DNA of 64,000 nt, from positions 6,138,001 to 6,202,000 of the forward strand of contig NC_084776.1 in assembly GCF_028858725.1 (NCBI RefSeq), written 5' to 3'. Source of the stretch: Colius striatus. Its lineage: Eukaryota; Chordata; Aves; Coliiformes; Coliidae. The notes below the pieces were generated by a model. It had not been told where the DNA came from and did not search any database. It saw only the letters and a program-made list of their open reading frames with translations. The position numbers and the translations under genes are program-made. This document shows, in pieces, positions 13,701 through 28,368 of the stretch (position 1 is its first letter; each line of letters begins with the position of its first letter).

Positions 13701-16700
13701 CTCTTTCTCCATTTGGGAGAATGGATCTTGGTTGTAAAGTCTTATAAATGTTAGCAGCTCCTCAGACATTCAGAAATGTTAATGATCCTGAGGTACTAAA
13801 ATAGCTTGCCACAGAGTTCTCCATATTAAAAATCCTGTCTTGCCCTTTGCAGCTATCTAGAAGACTCTGTGGTAGGTGGATGGTCCTGTACATCACTTTA
13901 TGTATTCAGAAAGCAGAGTCAGAATTGGTACATTCATGCAGCTACAACGGGCTCTGCTCATTGCCTGCATATCTGGAGTTAGGATCGAGCTTTGGTGCCT
14001 GAGATCAGCTTAATAAATACTATCAGCTTCCCCCCACCAAGTGTAGGAATAGAAAAAACCCTGTCAATAGCTGTAGCTTTGGATAGGAATCCTTGAGTAA
14101 AGTAAATCTCTTTGCTTCAGATTTCTGCTGGCCTCGTTATGCTGCCCTGGGGAGACAGGAGGGACTCGGCAGGTGACAGCCCCAAGCCCTGCAGCTGAGC
14201 CAGCCGGGCTGCAGAGGGGTCCCTGCCAGCCCCAGCAATGAATCCCGTGTCACAGGGAGTCTGAGCCAGTCTGAGCGTTCCCTCTCCACTGAAGAGCAGC
14301 AGCTGACTCTGCTCTGTGTCCTTCAGGGGGAAAGGTGAGTGTTTGGGTTAGTGGGCTCAGCCTCTGGTCCTCGTGTCCTAGGGCCTGTGCTGTCCAGGGC
14401 TTTGTGTTGCTGTTGCCTTCAAAACAGTCAATTTTGGAGTCAGCTCCCCTTGGGAAACTTGGAAGTAGCTCCTTCCCTCCCTCAAGCTGTCTGCAGACCC
14501 CAGCAAGCCTCACCTCAGTTGCACACAGCTCCTGTCCCAGGGCTTCAGGCTGGGGCTCATGAATGTACACCTCCAGATACTTCAGCACAGCCCAAAGCAG
14601 CAAAGGCTGCCACATGCCACAGGACCAGAGGGCTGAATCACATCCCCAGCCATGCAGAAGAGTGATTTAACTCGGATCTAAACCTTATTAATGCTACCTG
14701 GAATCCCAAGCTTGAACACCCATGAAGCTGGCTGGCTTAGGGCTCATGTGGAAGAATGCAGAGGAGCTCGCTGCTTCTACAGCGGTCCAGGGGTAGGAGG
14801 CACAATTAGATTTGAATTTGTTCTGCATTTTTCCCTTTCAAATATCCGTCCCTTTTGCTTTTCTGAGCCATCAATTGTTATATTTCCCTATTAGATTAGT
14901 TTGTTCCTCTCACTGTAGCTTTGGCTTTTGCAGCCGAATAGGACCCAGGAGACCTGAGCATCAGGACTGAAGACAGAGTACAACCTCAAAAAGGGCAGCT
15001 GGTGCTCAGCAGACACCACAAACCACTTAAAACATCTTTTGTTTATTAGCTATTGTTCAGTTTAATACAGTACCTGTAGTTTGAGCAATAGGCAGTGGCA
15101 GAGTACATGCTTTTTGGGCTTACAGGCTGTTACAGAGCATGGAGGTGAGGCTTTAACACAGGAGGCCAGAGCCAGAGTACAGCAGATTTGCCCAAGAAGC
15201 CCTCATAATGCCATTATAACCTGCCCATTATCAGAGCTGCTGAGACTATGTAAATGGTGTGTATTGCATTTCTGCAAAGCTCACAGGGGGAAGTTTATTT
15301 CAACAATTTCATCCAGGGAAAGGTGCGTGTTGGGCTCTGGAGATGAGGGATGGCAGATGGAGCTGTGAGAGTGCTGCTCTAAGAGAGGGGTGTCCAGGAC
15401 ATCCAGGGTGGGCCACCCATGCTAAGCTCCTCTTCCTGCTGCATCAAGGTGTGCTGGGCCCTGAGGAGTGGCTTCCCAACCTTCTTTGACTCAGGTAGGC
15501 TATTCCTGGGATGCTTGAGCTGGAAGCAAAGGTCCTGCTGCTGCCTTGCTCACAGATCAATCTTCCCCTGACTTTCTGGGACCTCGGTACCATCCCAGCC
15601 GGCCTCTGCTCTTCAGCTGCCTACAGACAAGAAATGGGGCATTTTCAGGCATTTTAGCAAGTGCTTTCTCAAAACTTGTGCTCCAAAGGGAGCTCTCATT
15701 TGCATGAGTCAAAATGTGACTTATTTTTCTTTTCATGAAGCTCCTCAGTTCTGAAGCAGAATTAAGCTTGCTGATCTAATTAGCCCCCAAAATTCCCCAG
15801 ACTTTTATATGCCCAACATCTGGATTTGGTAAAAAATCTGCAACTTTTGAAATGCTATTTGTGGTCTGGAGGAAGGGAGGGGAGTATTTAGTAGATGATC
15901 TTTGCCCTCATTTGTAAGAAGAAAAAAAACCCAACCCCAAACCATCAATTCTGCTGCTGGCAATTGAAAAAGCAGTTAGGCTGAACTCTCTTTTAAGTGA
16001 ACAAACACTTATAGATCTATTTATACCTGCCCTGAAGCAGACTACTGTAGGTGGAAACGCTGTAATTATCTCCTTTCCCTGCTTTCCACTGTCCTACAAA
16101 GATCTCTGGGAGCAGCTTGTTAACAAGTTACCGCTGCACATGATGAAATTAAAATCAAGCCCATGTTAACAACCAAACCTATTTGATTAAAAACTACCAC
16201 AACTAGCTGTAACCAAGGTGAGAAGAGCTTGAGGGCTGCTAAGAGACAGCTTTTGTTGCTTAGCCCCATCTACCTAAGAAGGCTGAGAATTACAAACGAT
16301 GAGCAAGGCTGGCAGCTGAGGGGAGATAGGGACCTGATCAGCAGTGATGGGGAGATGCAACAACATATTTTTGTTGTGTTCCTTTTCCATCAGTGTGCAT
16401 GCTAGATCTCATTCTCCTGTCTAAAGAGTCCTTCTCCTTTGTTATCTTCCTTCTTTTCTCTCTCCCCCTTCTCCCTTGGTTTATTTCTCAGAGCAGATGA
16501 TCCCCTCCACTCACCACCCAGCTTAACTCTAGTTTCAGTATCAAAGATCGTTTAGGCTGAAAATAGCTTTTACTGAGTGCATGTTACAGCCCAGGAGTGT
16601 CTGGTCACCAGATAGGATCTCCAGCTGCCTCTCACACAGCCCGTCGGAGGGTTATCTCAGTACCACGGCCACAAGCCATTATGGCTCACAGCAGTGAGCA

Positions 16701-19700
16701 GGGTCCTCAGCTCCATTACAACTGATGATGGACCAGGTGGAAGGAGCTGCTGAAACAGGGGGAAAAAATCATCATTAGGCAGGGCAGTATGATCTGTAAG
16801 GGGATTTTTCATGTTCATGGAATGGAAAAGGATTCTTTTTAAGTAATCACAAGTTTTTGTCTCTCTAAGTGGCTACAGATTCTTAGGAAATGGCTAGTGG
16901 CAGTATTTACTATTGCCTTCTGGGGTCCAGAGTCCAAATGACTCAGGTATGAAAATAAGCCCCATACTGTTTAGAAGTATGGAATGTTGCCCTTCAGTTC
17001 CAAGTACAGAATACTGATGCTTCTGGAGCAGGAGGATGGAAGTGCTATAAATCCTGCTGCTGTCAACTTCTGCCTCGCTGGCAGCGCAAGGGAACAGCAC
17101 CTGTGAACTGTGAACAGACGGTGCGTCTGCAGCAGCCTGAACCCAGTTAGAAGTGCTGAGTACTTCAGTGACCCCCTAAATGACTAAGAGCATCTTTACT
17201 TTGGGAAGAATATGCATATATGGCAGCTTGGTGGAGGGAAGGAGAGAGGAATTGGCAATGGGGAGGGCTATAATGAGCCCCTAAGGAGAGAGTCTTAGCA
17301 GAGAATTCAAAACCTTCATTACACTTAAAAATTAAATAGGCTCACTTGATAGCAGGAGATGCAGAAAAGGTGGCAATTCAGTGAAGTTTTACTGCAATAT
17401 ATTTTGGAAGATTTACCAGATGGCTGGCAGCAAGGCTTTTAAACTATGACTTTTTTTCTCCAAGGCAGCCACATTCTCATCCATCAGACAGTCACTTTGG
17501 ACTGACATTGCAGAGCAAAGCTGTCTCCTTTACGTTTGCCTTGCTCCTGTTTATTTCCAGCTGATTTATTTATATCTGGAACTGATACAAGTGGCACGAT
17601 TTCTTTGTTTCATTAAAAGATTCCTTGATCTAAACTTTAAAAGATTTGTCTTCAGAGAGATCAAAGTCAACCAAGTGTATGTCTGGCATCCCTGGGGTTT
17701 TTTTGACATCCCAGTCTTCAGGTAAATCTGGAAAAGATGTTTTGTTGCAGAGTAGTACACTGTGGTGACGAGATTAATGTAGAGCTGGCCGTTGAATTCT
17801 TGGGTACTAATACATACCCATCACCTAGGCTTCCTAATTATTATTTTCCAAGAGGTGAAACAATGTGGACAGAGCCTGCACTGCCAAATGCAGGGCAAGG
17901 TAAAAGCGAGTGCCAACTGCGAGCATGGAAAATTACATCCTGCTGCCCAGCAACTCACAGTCAAGCAAGTAAAATACGATTTGCACAGCTGAGCGGAGGC
18001 ATTGTCAGGGTGCTAACCTAGGAGCCAAGCACTCCTAAACCCCATCTGTCACGACCTGTTGCTTACTCCTGGGAAAATTGCATATAGCCAGTTCTCTAAA
18101 AGAAGCTATTAATTCTGCGTCCCTTATTTATTAATTTAGGGGTGTGACTCTCCATGTCCCCTGATTTCTAGACCAACACAGGCATGCTGTGACCAGGGCA
18201 GAGCTGCCTTATTCCTTTCTGTTGCTGGAGGGACAGTGGAAGCCGCTTCTTCTCAGTTTAGTTCAATTACTCCAAGAATTAGCAGGTCTGGAGCACACAT
18301 TTCAAGCCCCACTGCCTGTTACCCGCCAGCACCATTGAAAGAGAAGGGTGTTTGCAGGTGCTTTGAAGACATAAAGCTGTATAGAATTGCTGAGTGTTAT
18401 TGTGGATGGTTTGCAGTACGTCCTGGATATGAATCATCTTGCTCTTTCTGACCTACTGTCCTAATTGAGAGTCATTTATTCTTTTAGATGCCCGTCGCTG
18501 TCTGGGCCATACCTTGCCACAATGAAGCAGCAGCCTGAAGCTGCAGGTGTTTGCCCCACTCTCTCATTACATGACAAGTTAGAGGAGATTTAGCAAACTC
18601 ACATGCTGAATCATGGATCCTCCCCAAACGTGACCTCAAATCTCTGCCCTTTTGTTTTGCTGTTTTCTGTGGCAGGGTCAGGCCAGGACACGGCTTTCCC
18701 GTTGGCTGTGTGAATTTTACTGCTGTGCATGTTCCAGTAAAATCAAAGGCCTTAGAAAAGGGATTCTGTGGAAGCCTTTTTTGTCAGTGCCTTTACACTC
18801 ATTAGTTATAGTTTAGAGCACAAGCCTCGGGGCAGGACCAGCACAGTGGCTCCTGTTTGCTTACATGGGCATTACTGCTTCTTCAAAAACTTCCATCACC
18901 TTGCAGATCAGTAACAAGAGATGCTTCAGCATCTTTAAGAAGTGTACTCTTCCCTGACCATCTTGTATCTTCTATGTACTAAAGGGGGTACAGATTGCCC
19001 ACTGTGAGACCCCCATGGTGACAGCCTGCCTGGTCACATCCCTTTGAAGAATTTCTACCTGAGGGCTTATCTTCACTGTAGAATTAGCTCAGGCTTTCCC
19101 CTGCTTCCCCACTCTGCCCACGCTCTTCCCAGCAGCCTAACAGCAAATTGCAGCTGAGCGACCCACCAGTTGCTGTAGATGAAGAGTTTAAACAACCCGA
19201 GTCAGTAACATGACTGCTGCGATGCAGATGTCGGTGTATATCGCTCTGTGCTGCAAATCCTCTCATGTCCCCCTCGAGCCTTCCCAGGGATGTTATTCCT
19301 TGTCATCTCAGCATTTCCCTGATTCAGCTCCATCGGGGACAATACTACTTCTGCCGTTCCATTTGACTGTCACTGGGACGGGCTGATGTCAAACATTTAG
19401 CAAGAGCAATCTGGATAGGAATATTAAGCTTGAAGGTCTGGTTTTGCCCTCCTTTGAAAATATTCTTCTTGTAATATAAGTGAGAGAGATCTGTCAAGTG
19501 CAACCTGGACCAGAAGTACCAACCAACCTTTACGCCTCTGAGGAAGCCACAAATGTTTTAATGTATCTTCCTACTGCCTGTGAAGGATTCAGACAGTCTT
19601 CTCTCACAATGTGTTGCTTTCCTCATCATTGGAGATTAATTCCACCCCCCAGTGTCTTTTAAATGGTCTGTATTTTGCAGAAGTACAGTGTTTGTGCAGA

Positions 19701-22700
19701 CTGACCAGAAGAGATCAGATCCTCCTTAACTCTAACCAGATCCCGATCCAGCTCTGAATTTCACATTCACCTCTCCATCCTATATTTACAGTGGTTTTTT
19801 ACAATCAATTTTACTCTTTTTTTTTGGAGGGGGATTCACTTGTCTCTGGAAATACAACCGAGTCTGTCTTTGCCAAAGGAAGCCCTTGGAGAAAAGCTGA
19901 TCCAACTTGGAAGAGTAACTTTTAGGTAACAGACACGTTGTCACCTTGTGTGGAGGAACAATTGCATTATTATCTTTCTGTAGCTGGAGATGAATGAGAT
20001 TGCTCTTTGGAGCAAGGCAGATATGGTTTATTACCAGACAATAAAACCTAAAATTCTTGGTAAGGAACAGGGTTGGGCTGAGCAGCGACAAGTGCTTCTG
20101 AAGAACCTCAGCCTGATGTGTGTGCCAAAGGTACTCTTCATTTCTGAGTTATTACCAGATATGAAACCAGCCCCATGTATAAAGGAAACAAATTTCAGCC
20201 TCTTCCCTACCTGATTTATAACAACTACTAATGCAATACTTCAGTCAGCAAGACAGAAAATGCTCATATCTAGCTGGAAACTAAACCAAGTTCTGCCACT
20301 TCCATGACTGATTTTGCTCCCAGATCCTCGAGTTTGGGGCTGCCTTCTTCTCAAATTCCTTGTGAGTGGGATTGTTGGTTAACAATTGCTGGTCTCCCAG
20401 CTATTTAGGACATGGCACTTCTTCCACTCCCTCTTTTCAATACCTGAGTGACAGAGTCAGAACCGAGATTACCCAAAAGCACAAGTGCTGGTTTGTCTTA
20501 TTGCCACAGTCAGCTAAATTTGAGCTCTCTACCCCATATCCATGGCTCAGTTCACTTTGGGTCTCTGGCATTGCTTCTTAAAACTGCCCTTCTTCCACTC
20601 ATATTTCAAAACCCCCAAATTGTTCTAGTTTTAAGGATAGTCACACAGTTATACCTCCAAATGGAGCTTTGTGAGATGAAGCTATTTTCAAGAAGAAAAA
20701 AAAAGAGGTTTCCATTTAAAATACTTGGGGTTGGGTTTTTCTCCTTGTGTTTGAGGATGCTTTTATTAAGAGTCTGCAATGAGCAGTGTCATATATGTAT
20801 GCAGCCTCAGATTTGACTGAAATGAAATTGTGAGAAAGTATGGAAAAGTGTTTGGTGAGAAAACAATCACACCTATGTATCCTTAGAAACTAGAGAGCCA
20901 GAGTCGGAGCTCAGAGAGTGGCTATGAATATGGAGAGCCAGGAGTTGGAATAATCACAAGGGAGGCAACAGCACCAGCCAGGATGAAAGATGAGAGTTTC
21001 AGAGGCAAATTGATCAAGATAATGAAGGAGGGGGAAGATGTCTTGTGATAGCAGCTGGATTTGTAGCACCTAGGCTCCTTAAATAGGAGCATGAAACATA
21101 ACTTTGCTTGGAGGGGAGAAAAAACAATGAGAAGGTTTTACACAGGATTGTGAGACTATAGAAAGCTCCAAGACACCCTGGAACGCTCCACCATTTCCCC
21201 TAATTGCAGGATGAGTCAGCACTCAATTATGTTCAGGCAATTTTATATTCAGTTTTCTATGCGTTGGCAACAAAGTAATTTAGATAATATGGTCATATAG
21301 CAGAATCACCTTCTCTACAAATCTGAGTTACATTAGCTACAATAAAAAGTATGTCACTCCCAGTGCTCATTTTCCAGTCTGTAAGATAATCATCATGTGG
21401 GATCAAGAAGTCTCTTCTTCCCAGTGCCAAATCCAATGCAACTGTGCAACATGGCTCTTTTATCCCTTCTTCTGAAGTTAGTTACGGCCACTCTCAAGAC
21501 CAGACAGATGCACTGTTGTGTGCAGATACTGTCTGAAGTCTTGCACATTAATAGCAGATGAGATAAGAGCTCCTACAGGTTTGTGTGTTGAAGAAAAGAT
21601 ACTCTGTTATAGTGAAGTGGATTGTGTCTATGTAGGTAGGTGACGGTTGCTCAATCTGTCCATCACATGGTAAATAAAGACCTGTGACCTGTGAAACAGA
21701 CAATCTGTGTTCTCTCCCTGCTGCTGCTTTATTGGCAAGTCCCAAGAGTACGGTCCTGAGAGATTTCAAGGTGTGGCTCCAGGTTTACACAGCACTTTGC
21801 CATCAGTTCAGGGAAGATGCTATGCTAATCTGACCTTTTGCTTAATCCTTTAAGGCATGTCTTAAATTACTTTGGAGCAATTATACCTTTAGGAATCAGA
21901 AGCTGGAGAAGAAACGAGTGATTTACTATGCTTTGAATCAATGATTTAAACTGAATGATCATTTCAATGCCAGTGACAGATTCAGTCTTCCATGAACTGC
22001 TCCTTCTGTGAACAGGATACACGAACTGTGCTAAAACCAGGATGCACAAACTGCGTTAAAATCCCCTTTGTGTGTCTCAGGAGCAAACACACAGCTTGAA
22101 TCTTCATTCTTCTCCATTATTCCTGTCACCATGACTCGGTGGACTTTAATAAGAGTTGAGTAAGGGCCAGATCTGGAGTGCAATGAACTCAAAGAGAAAT
22201 TTCCATTGGCTTTTTTTGCCGTGGATAATACCTTTAAAGATTCAGGGTCAAACCTTCAGCTGTCATAAGCTGGCACCTTTCCACTCAACTGGCTCTTCAC
22301 ATCTGCACAGAGTCACTGTGTTTCTGTTCATCTTAAACGAAGGATCTTTGTCTTTTTATCCATATGAAGACACTTTTCAATGATCTTCCTCTGAGAATGA
22401 TTTTCAGACTGTGCTCATCACAACACTGACATTTGAACTCATTTTACTTTGAAGTCAACACCACTCCAGTTGTCACAGCTTGGCAACACAGCAAGTCAAC
22501 TTGGTGCTTCTCTCAGACCCAGCATCAATACCTGTAAACTTTGGCTTTCCTAAATGGGACATTCTGCAAGTCATCTATTAGTCATTACCTAAACTCTCAA
22601 AGTCTTGAGTGAGTACTGGGCTCTATGTGTTACTGATAGGAACAATATTGCAGAAAGGCATAAAGACCACAGTCAACAGCCACATGCTCCAGAAAAATAG

Positions 22701-25700
22701 ATTGTGTATCACCTAAAAGCTTAAAATACGGCTGGTTTCTTACTGAGCTGTATTGTTCTTGCTTACTCTAAATTAGTCACAAGCCAGGTGAGATTTTCTA
22801 TTGTATTTTGATTTAGATTTTATTGCAGGAATTGAAGCATCTTCCAGTTGCTTCTTTATGGTAAATTCACAACATGGGAAACATCCTTCTTCCACTTCTC
22901 ATTCAATATGTGTCTGTCTTGTTTTCTGGAAAGATTAGAGGACAGTAAGGGGTTTATCTGGTCCTCAGTAGAAAAACTCAAAACTGCTGGGAGAGCTAAA
23001 GGGTGCAGGTTGAGAGCAGTGGCTTAGAGGACATCATGGCTAGCAAGAAAAACTAGTATTGGCTGGATCTTTGCCTAAATAAAGTTGAGTTTCCATTTAT
23101 TTCAAAGGATTGCTCAGATCATCTCTTTTTTTTTACCTAAAGATAGGCAGAATATTAAAAAAAATAGCATAACTTGTGTCTTTATCAGGTGTTTTGGTAA
23201 ACACAGACCCCTCCAGTTCTCCTTCTTTCCATTTAAGCAGACAGAAGGGAAGATATTTCCTCACACTCATTTTTTTTCCCAGTTAGTGGGGTTTTTTCAC
23301 ATCCAGTATCTCTCAGGAAAAAAAAAAAAAAGACCAAACAGTTTTCCTCTGTTTCCCCTCTCAACAAAAAGATTTACCTGTCTTCCTGGGAAATGCTAAG
23401 TACACAAAATTCTTATTACATTCTTAGTGCATCTTCACCTGTCATAAGCTGAAAGGGCAAAAGATCAGACCTTCATCTTCAGTGTTTCTTTTTGATCCCC
23501 ATAAAATAATTAAGGTGAGCATTTCTTTCCAATTTAAAGAGCAGCCTTCTGTGTCTTTAAAACTGTTTAGGAATCATTGTTTGGAATGAGCATAGTAAAG
23601 CATTTGAAGATGATTAACTAAGAAGTTACATGGCTATCAGCTAGGACAGTCCTAACCTCATAATTTTATCTCTTAGACACTGCAGAACTGACATTAAACT
23701 GGCAGAATCCCAGCACAAAGGTGAACTCGAGGAAAAAAAATATATTGGATTTTAATAAAACTTTCCTCAAAGGTCAACCTCTCTAAGGTATAAAATCAAT
23801 CTTTCTTCCTTCCTTCTTCTTCAGCCCATTTATTTATAGCTATAGAAAATTCTGCTACCCATTAAATATTTCCCATTTTATTTCCCCTCATCCACTCTTA
23901 TAACACCACCCATCTACCTGTGACCATTATTTTTCTTCCTCCTCATTTCACTCATTTTACCTGGTCTTCTTGGGATCTGTATCCAGTTCTCAAAATGACA
24001 CTTACCAGGCTCCTCGTCAAGAAGAGATCCTGCCTGAAAACAGCTTCAGGACAAAAAAAAAACCCCACACTTTCTTATTTCGTCCCTGAAGGTGGCTGAA
24101 ACTTTGGGAAGATCAAAGCCTTTACCAAAGTGCGTCAGGTTTCTCCTGTTTTTATTTTTCCTTCTCCCCTAGCAGCTGCCTTCTGTTTCTTGGTCAGGAC
24201 TCCAGTAACTTTTGCCAAGTAAGCTATAATGTTAGTAGCATGCCACTTAGGAGAGAATGTTGTCCTTGTAGGCTCTAAGCTCCAGCAGATTGGTCCCCTT
24301 GACTAATTTTGTTTTAAAGAAGAATCACTAATAGCTAGGAAAGCATCAGCTTAGAAAGGTTTCTTTTTCAGAGTGTACTGGCTGCACAAAGCTGTAGAGG
24401 CTCAGATTTGGAAACTGCTTCTCAATGCTTGGCATACAAGCTCCAGCTTTTGATAGCCAAGATTTTCAAATCTTGGCATCACCAAAGCCACTAACATCAC
24501 ATATTATAATAGCAGAGGAATTTCTGTTGCTGATGTCTGGATTTGCCTGACTAGCTGAGCTGTGTGGGGCAGGCCAGCCCCAGAGCATCTCATGAGAATC
24601 GGTGCCTGGACTTTATGGGCTTCCAAGGACACAATACATGACATTGGGCTCTTCTCACAATCACCATATCCTCTGTTCCCTCCTTTTTACCACTCTCCTC
24701 CTACTTCAAAGGTTATTTCTAGTCCTCTGTGGCAAGGTTAACTGTACTTCTGTAAAGACATTTATCTAACTGCCAGATCCTCCTCCTCCCACCCCTTCCC
24801 TACCTACTCTCACATCCCCAAGACACTAATCCCATTCCTCAGCCCCCTGCGCCACAGAGGAACAAGTCCGGGCACACCATGGTTGTGGAGCCATGCAGCA
24901 GTTGGCAACAAGTGGCTGACTGAGGCTGTTTGCCCTGGGGGTAAGAGTCTGCAAACAAGAGTTATCACACACACATCCTGCCATGTGTGCATTTATCTTG
25001 GCACATGAAGCTGCACGCAGCAGCCCCTGCCAGCCAGCTGCTCCCCACTGGAGGTAAATAACACCGTGTGCCCCTTCATGTAATTAGGGATGAACCTGGG
25101 GCTCTCCTACAAGATGACCTGGCTGGGACAAAGCCCTGTGAACTTCTCTGTTTTGGCTGAGTTCTGTTCTTGGTTATTCTTTACTCCATCAAAACAACAT
25201 GAAGTACAAGCATCTGCAACAAATCTATGTGGTCAGAGAGCTCCTGAAGCTGTGCAACATCTGATCGGTCTATACCACTCTATAATCCATTTTGATGGAG
25301 AAATCACCACTTAAGCTGGCAAAGTGAAGTGTAAAAGAATCTACATTTCAAAATAACAGTTAAGGTATATGCTGGCATGGAGCCAGGCTCAGTTCTCACA
25401 CTGGTAGATGATGAAGAAAAGGAACAGGCTTCAAAATCAACAAATGGATAAAATCAGGCCATGGAGGGATGAATACAATGGGAGAAGCTTTCCATTTGTT
25501 TCAACACCAAAGCCCAGGCTCCCACACTAAAAGGAGAACTCTGTTCCTAAATAGGAAGATGTTAAAAAAGAGACTGAACTACATTTGGGAATGTACATTA
25601 CTTCACTTTATGTCCACTGTCAGGATAAATCTTACATATTCTGTAAAGAACAGCAACATTCATTTAGCAGAGGAGAGGAAAAGGACAAAGATGGGTGGTG

Positions 25701-27979
25701 GAAATCCTGAGCTTTGCTTTCTGTTACTCAAATTCTCATCCATGTTGACATAGACTAGTAAAAAAAGTCTTAGATGTTTTAAATTCCTTTAAATAAATGT
25801 CAGGGTGAATAAGCTGTATTTTGTTTTTACATATATTGATCAATAAATAATACTGGTTGACACTTTGAGAGTGACACTGATCATTTTAAGAATGAAATTT
25901 AGCTGGTTTGAGTTGAAAAGAGAAGATCCCTTTGTAGACATGATACAGTCTCCACGAGGTCTTGTAGAAATGTAGGTCTTTGAGAGAGCCCTTGGCTTTA
26001 GAGATGAGGCTGCAGAGACTGTAGTTCAGTTGCTGGTGCTGGCTGGCCAGCATCGCAGGAAAGGGCTATGAACAGGGGACCACATCAAAACCCTGCTTGT
26101 TTAATACAGATTACGAAAGTCTTACTTCTAATCTCCCTCCTGCCTCCCTGCCATGCTCTGAAATACTTCTGTTGATTTGCTCTGCTGGGGAGACTGTCAA
26201 GGTTTGTCAGGAAGGATGAGCATATGTAGTTTTTTTTTTTCCTTTCTTTTAAGATGAATCTTTTAGCTGAATAGAATTGGCAGCATGAGTAAAATGTTGC
26301 TGCTGGAGTCATTGTTTTGTATTGATTGCATTTTTAAAGATTTTTCTAGCAAGGAGAGGTAGACATTCTGTTATTGCTGTGTATTAATCAAAAGGATTGA
26401 AAAATAATGCAGGTCCTATTCTGGCCTCTTCATGGATCAAAAAGCCAGTTGAGGTTTTAAGAATACAGGTGATCCCGGATTAGACTGCTTTTAGGTACTT
26501 TAAACACTACTGCAGTTTGGCCAGGACCTACTTCTGATGTCTTGTATGTGGGTGACATGATCACTGCAGTTTAAAAGTCAGATTTCTCTCTTTTTTTCAG
26601 GCAAATAAGGATAAATTGAAGCTTTCACTAGTGCAGTAAAGCAGGCCTGATTCTTGCTGGCCCAAGGAGGTTATTCTCAGGGCAATCACCTGTCTTTAAC
26701 ATCTAACATCGCATTTGTTCAATAGCATACAGTTTTAGCATTGACTGCATTAGAAGCTTCTTTGACATAAGCCACAGCTTTTTTAAAGGATCCCACAGCT
26801 GCCTTGATTACCAATGTATTAGCTCTGTGTATTTAATTCAGTTTCTAATGCTCCTCATGTAGTGTTAAAACCATTTAAAAGAGAGTCTCTGCCCTTACAA
26901 CCTTTCCTTGATTTTTTTTTTTAGCGACTCAGCAGCACAGTTATTGGGTTTGTAAAGCTCCTTACGAAATGTCACCTGAAAACATTGATCTCTGGAGTTG
27001 TGTAGTTTTTTTTCCACTTCAAAGGGAAATCTGGTGCTACCCCAGTCAGCACAGACCTGAGCTTGGTAGGGAACACTTTCAACTGTTCACAGGCACAGCT
27101 GACGGGATCATCAATTTGTTCACGTTTGTTGTACCTGGGAGATTTCTAATTTCTAATTCAATTGAAAAAAACCCCACAACCCAACTGTACTTGCCTTTTC
27201 ACCTTCTGTATCTTGGCAGCTACTGCTCATTGTCTTTTCACTTCTGTGGTAAAAGTAATTATAACCTGTTCAAAACAAAATCTAAGGCTCTCACTTGGAT
27301 TCCCAGCTGTGCTACAGCAATTCCCAGCAGCCTCCAGTTGCCAATGCCTACAATTTTACGATCTTTGTACTTTACATTTCATTTTGGGTGCACAATGATG
27401 ACAGATGACCTGATTTTCATTGGAGGCCCATGTAAACCCTTTATGGTTAAAAAAATGATTAAAAAACCAGGAGAGAAAAATCCTGACGATATTGAGTCTG
27501 AATTCAGATTGTCAAGTTGCTTGTTCAAGATTGCAATCCCAGTAGGATCAACATTGATACATCAGAATAAAAACTCGGGGGTTTACAATTAATCAGGCTT
27601 TCTAGCAGAAATTTTCATCTGTGGAGAATCCCAAATATTACCCTTGCCATCCTCTTTTCCTAACACTTTGGTTTTCAGGCTTCTGCCTCCCACAGTCTCA
27701 CATATATTCTAAGCTCCAAAGGGTTAAAGTCCTGGCACGTCTTCTGACTGGCATTTCCAAACGTCTCCTGGGGCCCATGCACCGTTTATGCCAAGATGCT
27801 TTATTATTATATAAACACAGAACAAGAAGAGGAGACAAAAAAGACCAGAAACCAGCTAAAAACCCCAAACCACCCCCGCAGTTTGTCCTTCCGAACCCAG
27901 TCCTGCTCGCGGGCGAACCATACCAACCCCAGCCCTAATAATATCCGCAAGGGATATTTAAAGAGCAAAAGCAGTGACG
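10725..27979. other. Long intergenic stretch upstream of TOB1
   Basis: No exon was recognised. It contains a purine-rich tract (about 12811-12885), a pyrimidine-rich tract (about 16441-16478), the octamer/AP-1 site at 15.7 kb and a 207-codon frame at 26969-27592 that I cannot assign. In human the next gene on this side is SPAG9; I saw none of it here. Confidence 0.55.
15698..15711 (+). promoter_or_regulatory. Overlapping octamer and AP-1 sites
   Basis: ATTTGCAT (15698-15705) shares its last T with TGAGTCA (15705-15711). A homeodomain-type TAATTA lies about 70 bases downstream, near 15778. The overlap of two perfect consensus sites suggests an enhancer, but conservation was not tested. Confidence 0.35.
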
Positions 27980-28331
27980 GTGTAATGAAGGGGGTGGGGG
28001 GAGGCCTGGCTCCCCCGCCACCGGGTCTGGCTCTCATCTCGCCATCCCTCGGTGCGGCAGGCGGCGGCCCGGCGCTGGCTCGCAGTCTGCCTCGCTTTCC
28101 CCAGCCGCTGCCTCCAGATTTAGCCGTGCCCCGCGTTAAAATGATCCCGTCCCGCACGGCTGTTCCCCACAGGCCCGAGGGGGGTTCGGTGGCCCCGGCG
28201 CTGGGGCAGCCGCTGTCCCGCTGAGGCGGCGGCTGCGGCTGCCCCTTCCCCTCCCGGCCTAATTCTCCCCCCCCGGAACTTTTTTGCCCCCAAAACTGGG
28301 GTTTGACGTCTCCCTCCTCGATACCGAGTGG

Positions 28332-28368
28332 CCAATCAGGCGGCAGCCGGGGCGGGCAGGCAGCCAAT
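28332..28368 (+). promoter_or_regulatory. Paired CCAAT boxes (NF-Y module)
   Basis: Two CCAAT pentamers lie at 28332-28336 and 28364-28368, exactly 32 bases apart (about three helical turns), with a GC box between. An RFX half-site GTTGCT follows at about 28378. The pair is about 620 bases upstream of the TATA-driven start, so it may serve an upstream or divergent start rather than the main one. Confidence 0.55.

Noticed and set aside
1-28000. Search for SPAG9 exons expected upstream of TOB1 from human synteny
   Set aside because: No coiled-coil or WD-like coding exon was seen; the gene probably lies beyond the left edge.
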